DNA of 64,000 nucleotides, taken from Lepidostoma basale (lineage: Eukaryota > Arthropoda > Insecta > Trichoptera > Lepidostomatidae). The stretch spans positions 1 to 64,000 of the forward strand of contig JAHDVF020000518.1 in assembly GCA_022606425.2 (NCBI GenBank), given 5' to 3'. Shown here in pieces: positions 41,572 through 52,477 of this stretch. Numbering within the stretch: the stretch's first letter is position 1; the number at the start of each line of letters is the position of its first letter. Position numbers and translations under genes: made by a program. Below the pieces are notes generated by a model, which searched no databases, had not been told where the DNA came from, and saw nothing but the letters and a program-made list of their open reading frames with translations.

Positions 41572-42047
41572 TAAATTATTATACCTTACGTATGGAAGCG
41601 AGGCATGAAACTAGCAAAATAAGGAATCGAGTAGAATAAATGCAGTAGAAATGAGATATCTTAAACGAATTTGTGAGAAGAGTTAGTTTGATGAGTGTCG
41701 AATGAAAATATAAGCAGTAAACGCGGTGCGAATGAAAGTGAATTGAAGAAAATAATGAAATGATCATTTAGATCGTTTAAACACTTGGAATAAATTAAAG
41801 AAGAAATAATGGTAAAAAAAAAGTATGTTCACTGTGTTTTATGGAACAAGTTATAGAAGAAGACCGAGGAAAACGTGGCACGATAAAATAAATCAAATAT
41901 TGAATGTCGGCCACATGAGGAGTCGGAGAAATCGACGTGCATTCATGACACAATGTATGAATGTTGAGGAAGCGATAAGTATATCAGGAAAGAAAAGTGT
42001 CCATTACTTTTGCCTACGCCTTCGGGGAGACGGCGTGATGGTTAGTT
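41572..42047 (+). pseudogene. LINE-A C-terminal fragment
   Basis: LTYGSEA-like start, INAVEMRYLKRI, frame breaks, then the 74-codon frame 41825-42049 with SYRRRPRKTWHDKINQILNV and RSRRNRRAFMTQCMNVEEA. The end is LRLRGDG, out of frame with the usual GETA. Confidence 0.6.
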
Positions 42048-42055
42048 AAATACTT

Positions 42056-42205
42056 AAAAAAATACACGTTTTCTAGGAGTTTTAATTTAGCTTTTGGGAA
42101 TGACATAGATCAGAAAGATGTGTCATCGGAAAACAGGGGTTATCATTAATATAAACTATTTTATGTGATAATAAACATATTATTGTTTCATGAACAATGG
42201 TGTTT
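42056..42205. repeat. P3 trace
   Basis: ACACGTTTTCTAGGAG and GGGAATGACATAGATC, then an unrelated centre and CATGAACAATGGTG. Confidence 0.35.
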
Positions 42206-42234
42206 TGTTTCTTTTTTACTCGTATTTTTAAACT

Positions 42235-42425
42235 GAAAGTTAAGAAGGTCCCCAGTTCGATTCCCGACATTGTCACACTGTTTCGGTGATAATAAAATGG
42301 CGATAGATAAGCTTACTATCACTATCACGTGTTACCAGAATCAATATGATCGCTATACCCTTTACATCGATATAGCTAGCGCTATAATGATGTAAAGAGC
42401 GATTCAACACAATAATAATAATAAT
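42235..42425 (+). mobile_element. SINE1 copy, AAT-tail form
   Basis: Box B CAGTTCGATTCCC at 42253-42265, body with CGATAGATAAGCTTAC, end AGAGCGATTCAACAC and (AAT)n. The box A side is lost. Confidence 0.65.
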
Positions 42426-42451
42426 ACTAATGGTTATAATTCATATTCCAG

Positions 42452-42551
42452 GATTCACATCCAGCTATTTCCGTACTTCGATTCCTTTCCTGCCTGCAGT
42501 GAACCGATCGAGTACGAATTCTACAATGCAGATTGGTCTGTTCCATATGAT
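42452..42551 (+). CDS. Candidate internal exon, gene unknown
   Basis: TCATATTCCAG precedes 42452 and GTAAGTAAC follows 42551, both good splice sites. In between, the frame starting at the second base is open for 33 codons: IHIQLFPYFDSFPACSEP then IEYEFYNADWSVPYD. The other two frames contain stops. Entry would be after two bases of a codon, exit at a codon boundary. The amino acid mix is balanced, unlike nearby AT-driven frames. No domain is recognised. It might belong to the same + strand gene as 63187-63567 (phases agree), but that is only compatible, not shown. Confidence 0.4.
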
Positions 42552-42744
42552 GTAAGTAACTCAAAGCTACTAATAAAAAATAAGGACTGATCATTGCAAC
42601 GGTGCCAAGATCATGATCATGACCAATAAATATTTGGGTGTAGATTTAACTTTAAAGATGTCAACCGTGATACATGTCAGTATACAGTTTTTCTCTTTTT
42701 CTTTGTTTTGTGTTTAATCTTCTTCTTATTATTATTTTTGTCCT

Positions 42745-43370
42745 GTCACACCTCCGTGGTGCAAAGGGCTTCAAGTAACCTTCTCCACCCGACTCTATCA
42801 CAGCCTGATGCCTAACATCATTCCAAGTGAGGCCTGCTGCCTTAACCTCGTCCTGCAGGTCTCTTCTCTATGTGGCTTTAGATCTGCCTCGCTTCCTCTT
42901 TCCCCCCATAAGGGACCAGTCTAATGCGCCCTGAGCGATGCAGGCTGGTTTTCGGATCAGAGCATGACCGATCCACGGCCATTTGCGTCTAGCGACTTGT
43001 TCTCTATTTGGATTCCCTGCCATGGTCCAGAGTACGGCATTTGACACTGTTTGGGGCTCATATATCTTGAAAATTGAGCGAAGGCACCTATTTATAAACA
43101 CCTGAAGTTTACCTATAACGTCCGCGGTAGATTTCCAAGTCTCACATCCGTGCAGCAGTACGCTTTTAACGCTACTGCTGAATATTTGGGGCTTGAGCTT
43201 TCTCGAAATGATACTAGAACGCCATACAGGGCGAAGCATAGCGAAAGCTCCCCTTGCCTTGTCAAGTCTGCTGACTATAACTTCCTCCGTACCTGCCGAG
43301 CTTGCTATCATACTACGGAGGTAGCAAAAGCTGGTCGTGATCACAAGGGAGACACCGTGGAGCAAGATTG
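42745..43370 (-). pseudogene. LINE-B (RTE-like) C-terminal copy
   Basis: A 165-codon minus frame (43365-42868) reads FCYLRSMIASSAGTEEVIVSR, LDKARGAFAMLRPVWR, SVLLHGCETWK, FINRCLRSIFKIYEPQ and RRKWPWIGHALIRKPACIAQ, then GKRKRG. It covers thumb and C-terminal parts of an RTE-type reverse transcriptase; the catalytic YxDD motif is not included. The end (CLAWNDVRHQA-like) continues to about 42745 in another frame. Confidence 0.7.
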
Positions 43371-43599
43371 GGATGGAGTTATTTGTTTATTATTATTGTT
43401 TATAATTATTTATAAGTTCTTACTGATATAAAAAAATAATTATAAGTAATTATTCCTGGTGATTTTTTTAAATTTAAATGTATTGTTCTTTGTGTTGAAT
43501 CGATTTTTAAATTCGTTTATAATTAGTCTTTTTTTAAGACAATCAAATGATTTAACTGAAATCTCTTGATGGTAGTTCATTTTAAAATAATAATTAAAT
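43371..43599. other. AT-rich spacer
   Basis: No feature was recognised. Confidence 0.4.
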
Positions 43600-43910
43600 A
43601 AAAATATGTTTTTTAACAACTTCTACTTTTGTCTTTATTTTGACGGCGACCGGTTTCGTTTTCATATTTTAGTGGATAATAAACGACGTTATTTTTCAAT
43701 TTCCAAAGTGTTTTAACATGGAATTCCACAGTGTTAAAGCCTGAACTTTCAATAAATTTATTATTTAATTAATAAACATATGATAATGAATATTTTAAAA
43801 TTATAATAACAATATTTTTATCTTTTTAAAATATATATTTAGTTAAAATCTACTGATGTTTGTGTCTTCGGCCGGTTTCGGCAGCTCGCTGCCATCTTCT
43901 GTGCGAGATG
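43600..43910 (-). repeat. P4 fragments with a P2-type end between
   Basis: 43610-43660 is a P4 end cut just after CCGGTTTCG. 43665-43750 has a P2-type end (ATGGAATTCCACAGTGTTAA). 43850-43910 is a second P4 variant with the motif at 43870-43901. Confidence 0.5.
43870..43901 (-). ncRNA. Hammerhead-like motif (P4 variant)
   Basis: The minus strand has CAGAAGA (one change), an extra T, stem II GGCAGC/GCTGCC (6 bp perfect, loop GA), GAAAC, short stem III, triplet GCC. A two-base stem II loop and the GCC triplet argue against activity. Confidence 0.4.
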
Positions 43911-44614
43911 AAATTTTAAATAACTAAATACATTTATTTTTATTTAATTGTTTAGTAAGTTGAAGTGTTTTTAAAATGTAATAAATCGATTGGGATAATG
44001 GCGTCGTATAATGTAGGAACATATCTACTTGAAATAATAAAGACCGAATCGCTTCGGAAATACGTAAATTTAACGATTTTAATTCAATACTTAAACCAAT
44101 TTATCGCAGCTACTTAAATGTTTATGCTATGCGTCTTAGCTCTAATTTTGCAGACTCCTAAATCTTGGAGCAAGTGTGTAATTAAATGAGAATTGAATGT
44201 TAAATCAATGCATGAGAAAATTTTATTGCAATAGAGCGCGTTTGGCTCGAGTTGTAGGCAAAACACAATTCACTGCCATTGTATTAGTAAAGTAACAATG
44301 ATTTTTTTTAAATATTCGCCAACATTTCGCACGCTTGAAAGTAAACTGACCGATTATGGTTTAGGTCATAATTGAGTTAACATTAGACAGAGACTTGTGT
44401 TAACGCTATCCATCTATTTTTCATAAAGTTAACTCTATCCATTCGTACGTACGATAATCGTTCACAATGTTAACGCTATCCATTCGTACGTGTTTTCGCC
44501 TATTTTTGTTAAAACACCGACTCATGTCGGATTGAGCAAAGTTTTTTGAGTTAAGCCAGTGTTCTATTAAGCGTGCGATTTCATAAAAACACCCACTAAT
44601 ATATCCACTGAAGC
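43911..44614. other. Unassigned spacer with CGTACG-containing direct repeat
   Basis: GTTAACGCTATCCAT is repeated at 44400, 44468 and, in shorter form, near 44430, each with ATTCGTACGT or similar. No gene was recognised. Confidence 0.4.
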
Positions 44615-45290
44615 TACGATGGCAGTAGATCATGGATTTCTAGTGCCAACCCTTATGTTTGGGAGCAAAGCATGGAGCTGGCAAAATGATTAATCAATGT
44701 AGGATAAATGCCGTAGAAATAAGATCACTGAGAAAAATGTGAAAACAATGTAGAATTAAAAACCCAACAACTAAATAAGGAAAAAATGTAAAGGAGATGA
44801 TTACATCCTAAGTAAAATAAAAAAAATGATCACTTAAATGGTTAGGACATCTGGAAAGAATGTATTATTATTATTATTATTTATTATTTTGTTGAATCGC
44901 TCTTTACATCATGACAGCATGAGCCAAATCGATGTAAAGGGTATTATAGCTATCATAGTGATTCTCGTGACTTATGATAGGTAGCTTATCTATCGCCATT
45001 TTATATCTACACCAGACCAAAGACAGTATGACAATCACACTGCCCAGGCCGGGAATCGAACCCGGAACCTTCGGGGTGGCAGTCAATGCACTTACCACTT
45101 AGCCACGAAGGTCGTCAGAGACGAACCATGAAAAAAATGTATACAAGCAATGTGAATGTAAAGAAAGTCGAAAACGGTCGAGGAAAATACGGCATGACCA
45201 AATTAAAAAATAACTGAATAGCGGCTACATTTGAGTTCCTCTTCATGCGTGTTACGATATGTGAATGGAGAGGAATTAGAATGCAGACGC
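44615..45290 (+). pseudogene. LINE-A copy split by SINE1
   Basis: 44615-44878 reads ATMAVDHGFLVPTLMFGSKA, then INAVEIRSLRKM, in broken frames. 45116-45290 resumes with SNVNVKKVEN, R-K-RHDQIK and the CYDM end. Confidence 0.6.
44880..45115 (-). mobile_element. SINE1 copy, full length, AAT-tail form
   Basis: Box B GGGTTCGATTCCC (minus strand of 45053-45065) and the box A region (minus strand of about 45094-45110, GTGGCTAAGTGGTAAG) are near canonical. The body ends AGAGCGATTCAACAAAATAAT and (AAT)n at 44864-44885. Inserted inside a LINE-A copy, so younger than it. Confidence 0.75.
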
Positions 45291-45309
45291 ATATTTTTCA
45301 ATTTAATTA

Positions 45310-45380
45310 CAAAATGTGTTTCTCGGTCTTCCTCGGCTTCCTTTTCCATTTACACTGCTTGAATACAGCTTTATAGACAT
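45310..45380 (-). mobile_element. LINE-A shard
   Basis: TTTCTCGGTCTTCCTCGG and TTTACACTGCTTG: antisense of the GRPR block. Confidence 0.45.
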
Positions 45381-45554
45381 AATTATGTCATTGAAAAAAT
45401 ATTCATTAAAAAAAATCTAAATAAATTTTATCAGAGCATGGCTTTTTTTTTTAGCTATACGTAAAAATGTTGTGAGCAAGGATTTTTTTAAGCTAATCTG
45501 TTGTAAACATTGTAAGCCACAGTAATTACCTTAATTTAATTAATTAATTATATA

Positions 45555-45840
45555 TAATATGGAACGAATCAACGAGAGAAGAATAGTTAAAATGTTGTAT
45601 ATAAGCAGTGTGAGTAGAAAGAGAAACCGTGGAAGACCAAGGAAAGCATGGCATGACCAAATTAATCAAATACTGAAAGGCGGCTACATTCTAAGTAAAA
45701 AAAATCGACTATCGTGCATGTTACGATGTATGAATGTGGAGGAAACTAGAGAGGTATGTCAGAACAGAACGATATGGCGGTCCTTCCTCTCTGATTACCC
45801 CTCCGGAGAAATGGCATGATGGTTAGTTACTTAGTTAGTT
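45555..45840 (+). pseudogene. LINE-A C-terminal fragment, open to the stop
   Basis: The 86-codon frame 45559-45819 reads ERINERRIVKMLY, NRGRPRKAWHDQINQILK, CMLRCMNVEETREVCQNR and FLSDYPSGEMA. A drifted GTTAG tail follows. Confidence 0.65.
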
Positions 45841-45889
45841 TTCCATAATCTTCTCATTTTAACTCGTATATATTAACAACAATGCGCTT

Positions 45890-46000
45890 GATTCTCGGAA
45901 CATTTGAGAATGCCTTAACTATGTACAGAATACACGTTATTTCATAAAATATAATAAAACTTCTAGCAAATAGACGTTTTCGTTTGTATTTATTTAGCTT
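45890..46000 (+). repeat. P3 arm
   Basis: GAGAATGCCTTAACTATG... ACACGTTATTTCATAAAATATAA, then the end CTTCTAGCAAATAGACG. Confidence 0.45.
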
Positions 46001-46594
46001 TGTTTTTAAATATTTATATATTCAGAAACATAAAGCTTTAATATATGTTGACTTTTCTTACCCGATAAATATTTATTGGTAATATCGAAATAAATGTATC
46101 TAATAAACCGTTCATTTTATAAGCAATCAGCAATTCACCTTCGAATATACGATACTATATCTTCAGAAACACATCCGTCAGTAGTTATTGGGTGGCCCGT
46201 GTTTGTAAAAACATGTAAATATTTATCCAGGGCGTATTGTAACAAACCGCCCTCATAATTGAATCAGCGCAGCCGTGCCACCGCATACATTAACAAAGTT
46301 TACTGAAAAGCCCAGGTTTTCAGGTATTCGCCTGAAAGAGTTCCATTTCCGCTAGAATCGGGTTACACTTAAAACCGGAAACGCTATCAAGCCTAACAAA
46401 ACATTCTATGAGGCATTTTACAAGTCTATGAATTCACGTTATCAAATTTTCTAGTTTCCTTTGAAAAAAAAGTGTTTGTACAAGCTTTTTCGTCAAATGA
46501 TTAGTATGTATCAGGCGGTACCAAGCTGTCTCAAAGAGATCATCTGGAAAAATAAATAAATGAAAACTGACATTAATGTCAAAATATACGCAAC
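46001..46594. other. Unassigned spacer
   Basis: 46190-46440 is less AT-rich, with no long frame or motif. Confidence 0.4.
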
Positions 46595-46710
46595 CGACAC
46601 ACTGTTCTTTCCTAGCACTTATCTCGCTTCCTCAACATTCATACATCGCGTTATAGGATAAATGCAATAAAAATGAGATTACTAAGAAGTATGTGCAGAA
46701 AACGATATAT
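46595..46710. mobile_element. Two opposing LINE-A shards
   Basis: 46597-46655 is antisense 3' end (CACACTGTTCTTTCC). 46656-46710 is sense INAIKMRLLRSMC. They meet head to head. Confidence 0.5.
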
Positions 46711-46729
46711 TAAACTGTTTAAAATTAAA

Positions 46730-46840
46730 GAACTTGGTTTTTTGAATCCCTATTGTATTTTATTTTACGCGACAGCTGTTTCATCAATCTATGTTGACAT
46801 CATCAGGTGTTACAATAATATATCAAATGTCACATTTTCG
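46730..46840 (-). repeat. P5 terminal repeat with motif
   Basis: Outer end ACTTGGTTTTTTGAATCC and the motif at 46771-46806. Confidence 0.5.
46771..46806 (-). ncRNA. Hammerhead-like motif (P5), exact core
   Basis: The minus strand has CTGATGA (exact), an extra T, stem II GTCAAC/ATTGAT (5 pairs, one wobble, one mismatch), GAAAC, palindromic ACAGCTGT as stem III and GTC. All core positions fit; stem I beyond it is not clearly paired. Confidence 0.5.
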
Positions 46841-46871
46841 TGATTTTTCGAAAAATAACGAAAATTTGACT

Positions 46872-47355
46872 AGGCAGAGACTAAACAGAGAGAATGGACC
46901 GCCACACTACTCTATCCTGGCACACCTCTCTAGCTTCCTCCACATTCATACAGCGACTCATACACGCACGTCGATTATTCCTACTTCTAACATGACCAAC
47001 CTTTAAAATTTTATTAATTTGGTCATGCCATGTTTTACTCGGACTGCCTCGACTCCGTAATCCATTTACATCATTAACGTATACATTCTTAACCATTCTT
47101 TCTCCATCCATGCGCTACATATTTCCGAACCAAAACAGCCATCCTTTCATAATTTTGTTCATAATACCTTCTTCCGCTCTACATTCCTTTCTTATATCAG
47201 TATTTGAGATTCTGTCGTATGTCGTTCTACCACACATACGTCTTAAGGACCTCATCTCTACCGCATTTATTCTGCTCTCATCCTTCTTCTGCCAGTTTCA
47301 TGCTTCGCTTCCAAACATTAGGCTTGGGACCAGAACTCCGCTGTGAACGGCCGTG
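46872..47355 (-). pseudogene. LINE-A copy, older subfamily
   Basis: The minus strand reads GVLVPSLMFGSEA, INAVEMRSLRRMCGRTTYDR, GWFGNM, then the frame MDGERMVKNVYVNDVNG, LRSRGSPSKTWHDQINKIL and CMNVEEAREVCQDRVVWRS. Two frame breaks. Confidence 0.65.
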
Positions 47356-47559
47356 AAATCTGAGGAGAGATTCCGTATAAAGAGACCTTAATACGGGATA
47401 TTATTTTCTCATGTGTAATGAGCAATTCAGAAAACGGGTTTTCAAACCTTGTCAATTTGTATGCGAATTCGTACTCTTCTGCAATTTTAGTGGAAAGATC
47501 AATTGCAATCAATTTTCCCAACAATTAAACACAGTATTAAACAAGTCCAATAGTACAAC
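47356..47559. other. Unassigned spacer
   Basis: A 68-codon minus frame (47524-47318) partly overlaps LINE-A; no motif. Confidence 0.35.
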
Positions 47560-48030
47560 ACAACCATGAAACTGGCAAAAAAAGGATGAAAGTAGAATAA
47601 ATGCAGAAGAAGTGAGATCTCTTAGACGAATGTAGAAAACTCTGTACAGGACAGAGTGTCGAATGAAAATATAGGATGTGAATGCGGTGCGAATGATGGT
47701 GTTATGAACAAATAATGAAAGGATCATTAATATTATTTGGACATATGGAAAGAATGAATGAAGTAAGAATGGTTAAAAATGTATATGTTAAAGATGTAAA
47801 TGGAACTAGAAACAGAGGAAGACTGAGGAAAACGCGGCACGATCAAATAAATCAAATATCGAATGTTGGCCGCGTGAGGAGTCAGAGAAATCGACGCGCG
47901 TGCATGACACGGTGTATGAATGTGGAGAAAACGAGAGAAATATGTCAGGAAAGAAAAGTGTGCCAGTCCATTTTTTCTACCTACTCTTTCGGGGAAATGG
48001 CGTGATAGTTAGTTAGTTAGTTAATTTTAA
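47560..48030 (+). pseudogene. LINE-A C-terminal copy
   Basis: Frame 47715-48005 (96 codons) reads MKGSLILFGHMERMNEVRMV, VKDVNGTRNRGRLRKTRHDQ, CMTRCMNVEKTREICQER and IFSTYSFGEMA. The first part (NWQKKDESRINAEEVRSLR) is in another frame. Tail GTTAGTTAGTTAG. Confidence 0.65.
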
Positions 48031-48119
48031 ACACACTATAAGAAGCTTTGATAGGAATTCGTAATATGATAACATATTTGAGAAACACCTCTATCGATTT
48101 TAATTTCTATTTATTGTCA

Positions 48120-48520
48120 TACATAGGAATGTAGAGAGAAAATAGTATAATGAACAAAATTATGAAAGGCACTACGTTGGTTTAGTCAGATGGAACGTAT
48201 GCATGAAGAATTAATGGTTTAGAAAGTGTACGCCAACGTAGAAGACCGTGGAAAACATGGCATTAACAAGTCAATCATTTTTTAAAGGTCGACCATGTAA
48301 GAAGTCGAAAGAACCGACGTGCGTATATGTCTCGCTGCATGAATGTTAAGGAATCTAGTGAGGTGTGTCACGGTAAAGTAGTGTGGCAGTCCATTCTCTC
48401 TGCCTACCCGTTCGAAGAAACGGACGTTAAAATAAAAAAAAGTTTATCAAGAAAGATATGTGTGGGAATTCATTCTTTATGCCTGCCCCTTCGGGAGACA
48501 GTGTAATGGTTAGTAAGTTA
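48120..48520 (+). pseudogene. LINE-A decayed copy with doubled 3' end
   Basis: MNKIMKGTTLV, frame breaks, RPWKTWH, CMNVKESSEVCH and a terminus at 48380-48425. A second terminus at 48460-48515 (TTCATTCTTTATGCC, GTGTAATGGTTAG) follows. Confidence 0.55.
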
Positions 48521-48544
48521 GTTAAATTAGGTTAATGGAAATTA

Positions 48545-48670
48545 TAATATTTTATTTTATTTATATTGAAGAATGATACAAAACTCCAAAATATAAAATT
48601 AATTCAAATGAACGTCGGTTTTCTTTAAAATGTATGAAATCAATACATTTTATAGAAATAGATTCAACAT
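48545..48670. repeat. P3 fragment
   Basis: GAACGTCGGTTTTCTTTA and the GATACAAAACTCCAAAAT flank of the family. Confidence 0.4.
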
Positions 48671-48694
48671 CAAATAGATTCAACCAATGTATTG

Positions 48695-48992
48695 GTTTGC
48701 AGCAAAGCTTAAATTTTTTTGCTGGTTTTTGGGATGCCACTTGGACCTTTAATGTGGTAGTTTCCCGTTGCTTTCCGTATTTATAAACAGCAGTTTATTT
48801 GAACCCAATAATTGTATACAGCATTTTAGCTAGTAATTCTTATGACATGTGGCTAACCTACCGCCATTTTAATTGTCACGTGAATTCTACCAAACCGAAT
48901 ACAACATGATTTTTTCACACTGTCATCACCGGGAATCGAACCCGGGACCTTCGGTTTGGCAGTCATAGCTGTTGTTATTCTGCCACGAAAGC
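48695..48992 (-). mobile_element. SINE1 long-tail form
   Basis: Box B GGGTTCGATTCCC (minus strand of 48935-48947), box A side near 48978. The long tail ends GCTGCAAACCAATAC at 48693-48710, matching the LINE-D 3' end (57795-57812). Confidence 0.7.
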
Positions 48993-49034
48993 TACCTTAA
49001 CACGAAAGTATAAACGTATATATTGTAAATGTAT

Positions 49035-49140
49035 CTTGAATCATGATTTAATTGTATCTCAATAGAGACGAAGATGCAAATTGGAAACTGAATATGGTTG
49101 ATCGAGGTGTTTACAGGACTTATGACCTGTCATTGGTTGG
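49035..49140 (+). repeat. FB1 single arm
   Basis: ATCATGATTTAATTGTATC, GATGCAAATTGGAAACTG, TACAGGACTTATGACCTGTC. Inserted in the left copy of the segmental duplication. Confidence 0.6.
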
Positions 49141-49560
49141 GTTTATCTTGAATCCTTTTGTGGAAAAAATAATGGAGTTATTTTATTAAATGTGATAAAC
49201 GGTTTTTATAATCGAGACATGATATCGAAACATCTTGATGAAAATGATGCAATTTCGCCATTCTAGTCGACAAAGTAAGTAGCCTCATCATTCCGAAGGC
49301 AGAGTTCCAATATCTTACATTATAGGATGTGCATTTGTCTTTGAAATTTCGTAATATGATATAAATTTAATGCACCGCAAAGGAGAATAATGGTAAAAGC
49401 GGAATATTCGGGATGAAAGTGAGTTTCATATACGAGTAGCTGGTAGGAAAATCCAGACAAGAATTTGAAGAGAGGCTAGGTAATATAATATAGTAGTGAT
49501 GAGATGGGCCCAGAAAGTTTAAACTTTGGTAAAGTGACTCTTCTCAATTTATTAAATAAT
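49141..49560 (+). repeat. Segmental duplication, left copy
   Basis: Aligns by eye to 51745-52085: AAAGTAAGTAGCCTCATC / TAAGTAAGTAGCCTTATC, GGAGAATAATGGTAAAAGC / GGAGAATAATGGGAAAAGC, CAAGAATTTGAAGAG in both. No open frame is conserved, so it is probably non-coding. Confidence 0.6.
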
Positions 49561-50600
49561 TAATTCGAATAAAAACATTTGTTTTTTAGAAGTTTTATTA
49601 TTATTCAAGGGAATGATATGTTTATATCATTCCTTAGATATTATCAAATGATTTTTAAAGAAATGACATTTGATAATACCTATCTTAGAAAAGTCGTTGC
49701 TTTAAATTTCTATAAACTATAATAAAACTTCTAGAAAACAAACGTTTTCATTCGTATACATTGTTTAATATGGAGTTTTACATCATACTTACTAACTCAC
49801 TAACCATCAAGCCGTCTCCCCAAACGGATAGACAGGAAGAATGGACTGCCACACTTTTCTTTCCTGACATATTTCTCTCGCTTCCTCAACATTCATACAT
49901 CGTGTCATACACGCGCGTCGATTTCTCTGACTCCTCAAATGGCCGACATTCAATATTTGATTTATTTGATCGTGCCACGTTTTCCTCGGCCTTCCTCTAT
50001 TTCTAGTTCCATTTACATCATTAACATATAATTTTTTAACATTCTTTCTTCATTCATTCTTTCCATATATCCAAACCATCTTAATGATCCTTTCATTATT
50101 TTGTTCATGACACCATCATTCGCACCGCATTCACATCTTATATTTTCATTCGACACTCTATCATACACAGAGTTTCCACACATTCGTCTAAGAGATCTCA
50201 TTTCTACTGCATTTATTCTACTTTCATCCTTTTTTGCCAGTTCCATGCTTTGCTTCCATACATAAGGGTCGGTAGAAGAACACCATTGTGCACTGCCATT
50301 CTAGCTTTTTTGGATAGGTTTTTGTTTGCGATGACAACTTTAAGTGCACCATTCACTTTGTTGCCTGCCCCAACCCTTCTTTCAATATCCCTCTCCACTC
50401 GTCCATCTCTTGTAAACAAACTACCTAAATACACGAACTTTACAAGTTTTACATCATTATTACGAACGAGTTTTACATCATTATTCAACAAATGAATGAT
50501 AAAGTTAATAAACATTTTATAATGCCTACGCAAGCAAGGCGAAAAATTTATTTTTCATAATATATAATAAAACGTCTAGAAAACAGAATATTTTTATTCG
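49561..50600. repeat. P3 element split by LINE-A
   Basis: 49565-49786 is an inverted P3 pair with its GAGTTTTACATCAT flank. The flank resumes at 50446, and 50510-50600 carries another P3 arm (GCGAAAAATTTATTTTTC, AAAACGTCTAGAAAACAG). Confidence 0.55.
49787..50445 (-). pseudogene. LINE-A copy, 659 bp, 12-bp TSD
   Basis: Flanked by GTTTTACATCAT at 49775-49786 and 50446-50457. The minus strand reads KFVYLGSLFTRDGRVERDIE, KVNGALKVVIANKNLSKKAR and AVHNGVLLPTLMYGSKAWNW in one frame. A one-base shift leads to ESRINAVEMRSLRRMCGNSV and MKGSLRWFGYMERMNEERM. The end is degraded. Confidence 0.75.
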
Positions 50601-50694
50601 TATTAATTGTTAAATATAGAGTTTACATATTTTTATGGTTATTATTCAAGAAATAATGAATATCTTCATAAGTTTATATTATTGCTCAAACGAT

Positions 50695-50760
50695 GCCGTG
50701 TGTTGATTCGTTCTTTCTGCCTACCCCTCCGAGAAGACCCCCTGATTGTTGGTTAGGTTT
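50695..50760 (+). mobile_element. LINE-A 3' tip
   Basis: TTCTTTCTGCCTACCCCTCC and GATTGTTGGTTAGG. Confidence 0.5.
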
Positions 50761-51579
50761 TGTTTAATAATAAATTGATATTAGTATATTTTTAAATACT
50801 CATATTCATCAAGAGAATATCAAAAAACATATTTTATATTTTGAACGTTGAAAGGAAATAGTAATACACCATAGACAAGTTATCATATTGCTAAATTATA
50901 AAAGTTCTAAACAGATCACTCAAGGAGAGATACACATATACATTATACACACAGTAACAAGCAAACGTATCCTCACATGATAGCTACCTACCCACAGGAA
51001 GTTTGAGCAATAAGCAACTCAGAACAACTCAATCCTAAGACAGTGTACCCCGGTGATTAGTTCGGAGTTTTTCCGTGTAGTGAAACTTTCCGGAAAGGGC
51101 GAAGTGGTTTTGAAATATCACGCCCAGCTGGCCCAGCTACGACCACCCCTACGACCCACCCCAGCCCTAGGGCGGGGATTAAGTAGCGACTAATTAACTA
51201 GTTTTGATGGGCAGTAGAATGATTCGAAAACGTCTTCGTATTTTGGACTTTGAAGAAAATTACGAAAATTTCCAGGGGATACAATTTTTATAATCACTTG
51301 AAATCTAGTAAACCAAACAGGGCGTGATATTTTCCATACTGTCATCATCATCGGCTGTCTCTCATATCTGAGGAAGACTGTCCTTCACGATTGTGGGTCC
51401 GCATGTGACTGAAGAGCCCGATCCTGGACCCACAAATTTTGGGGCATCTGGGGCAGGGGAAGGCGCTTCTAATGGAGCCATCACCATCTTCCAGTGGTCT
51501 CTCCTTTCTCCTCCTCTTTTCTGCAACGTCGTCTCTGCGCTATGCTTCAAAGTCTTGCGTGCCTTTATGTACTGCTGTC
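50761..51579. other. Unassigned region with GC-richer part
   Basis: 51100-51200 (CCAGCTGGCCCAGC, CCACCCCAGCCCTAGGGCGGGG) and 51390-51560 stand out in base composition. Overlapping 60-78 codon frames on both strands at 51362-51675 have no motif. TGTGGGTCC at 51394 and its complement GGACCCACA at 51427 could form a hairpin stem. Confidence 0.4.
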
Positions 51580-51662
51580 CACACTGTCATAACCGGGAAT
51601 CGTACCCAGGATTTTCAATGTAGCAGTCATCTATTGCCACTCCTCCAAAAAGACCACCTTAA
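51580..51662 (-). mobile_element. SINE1 head
   Basis: CACTGTCATAACCGGGAATC to CCACTCCTCC: the box B side is kept (GGGTACGATTCCC), the box A side is degraded. Corresponds to the head at 48910-48992 in the other duplicate. Confidence 0.55.
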
Positions 51663-51744
51663 AACGAAAGTCTGAATCTATATTTTTTTATCTAATATAT
51701 TTATGTGGAAACAATAAATTAGTTGTTTTTCCAAAAGATACAAA

Positions 51745-52240
51745 AAGGAATTAAAGTCGAGGCATGATCTAGAAACCTCTTGATTGAAATAATGCAAATT
51801 TACAACTGCGCTATTCTAGCCGACTAAGTAAGTAGCCTTATCTTACCGATGGTAGAGTTACAATATCTTATATCATAAGATGTGCACTTGTCTTGGAAAT
51901 TTCGTAATACACTGCATAGGAGAATAATGGGAAAAGCAGAATATTTACTTTGAGAGTGAGTTTCATATGTTACACAATTAGTTGATAGAATAATTCAAAC
52001 AAGAATTTGAAGAGCAACTAGAGAATATATTTTAGCAGTGATGAGATGAATGAACAGAGTACAAACTTTAAAGAAGTAATTCTTCCTAAGTAAATGAATA
52101 ATTAATACGAATGGAAACGTTTGTTTTTTAGGAAATGTTGATAATGCCCGGCATTTGATAATACCTTATGCGTTACATGTAATTTTCATAAACTATTATC
52201 AAACTTTTAGTAAACAAACGTTTTCATTCGTATTAGTATA
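51745..52240 (+). repeat. Segmental duplication, right copy, with P3 element
   Basis: 51745-52085 matches 49185-49560; 52085-52240 is a P3 pair matching 49565-49760. It lacks the FB1 and LINE-A insertions. Confidence 0.6.
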
Positions 52241-52254
52241 GTGGATCGCGTGTT

Positions 52255-52370
52255 TTTGTAGCAGAGTGCCAACAGCTATGATTAACTATATGCCAGGTTC
52301 GATTTCCGACTGACTAAGATCAAAGACAGTGTGATTCTCACACTATCTTTTGCCTGGTGTAATATATCCA
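52255..52370 (+). mobile_element. SINE1 head and body fragment
   Basis: TAGCAGAGTGCCAACAG (box A region), CAGGTTCGATTTCC (box B), CACACTATCTTTTGCC. Confidence 0.55.
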
Positions 52371-52477
52371 TTATTTCTGCTAAATATTTTGTTTCACCTT
52401 TTAAGGTATGTTATTCTCATGAAATACAATTAAACTCCAGCAAAATAATCGTTGTTTTAGTATTAATCATAGGGATT

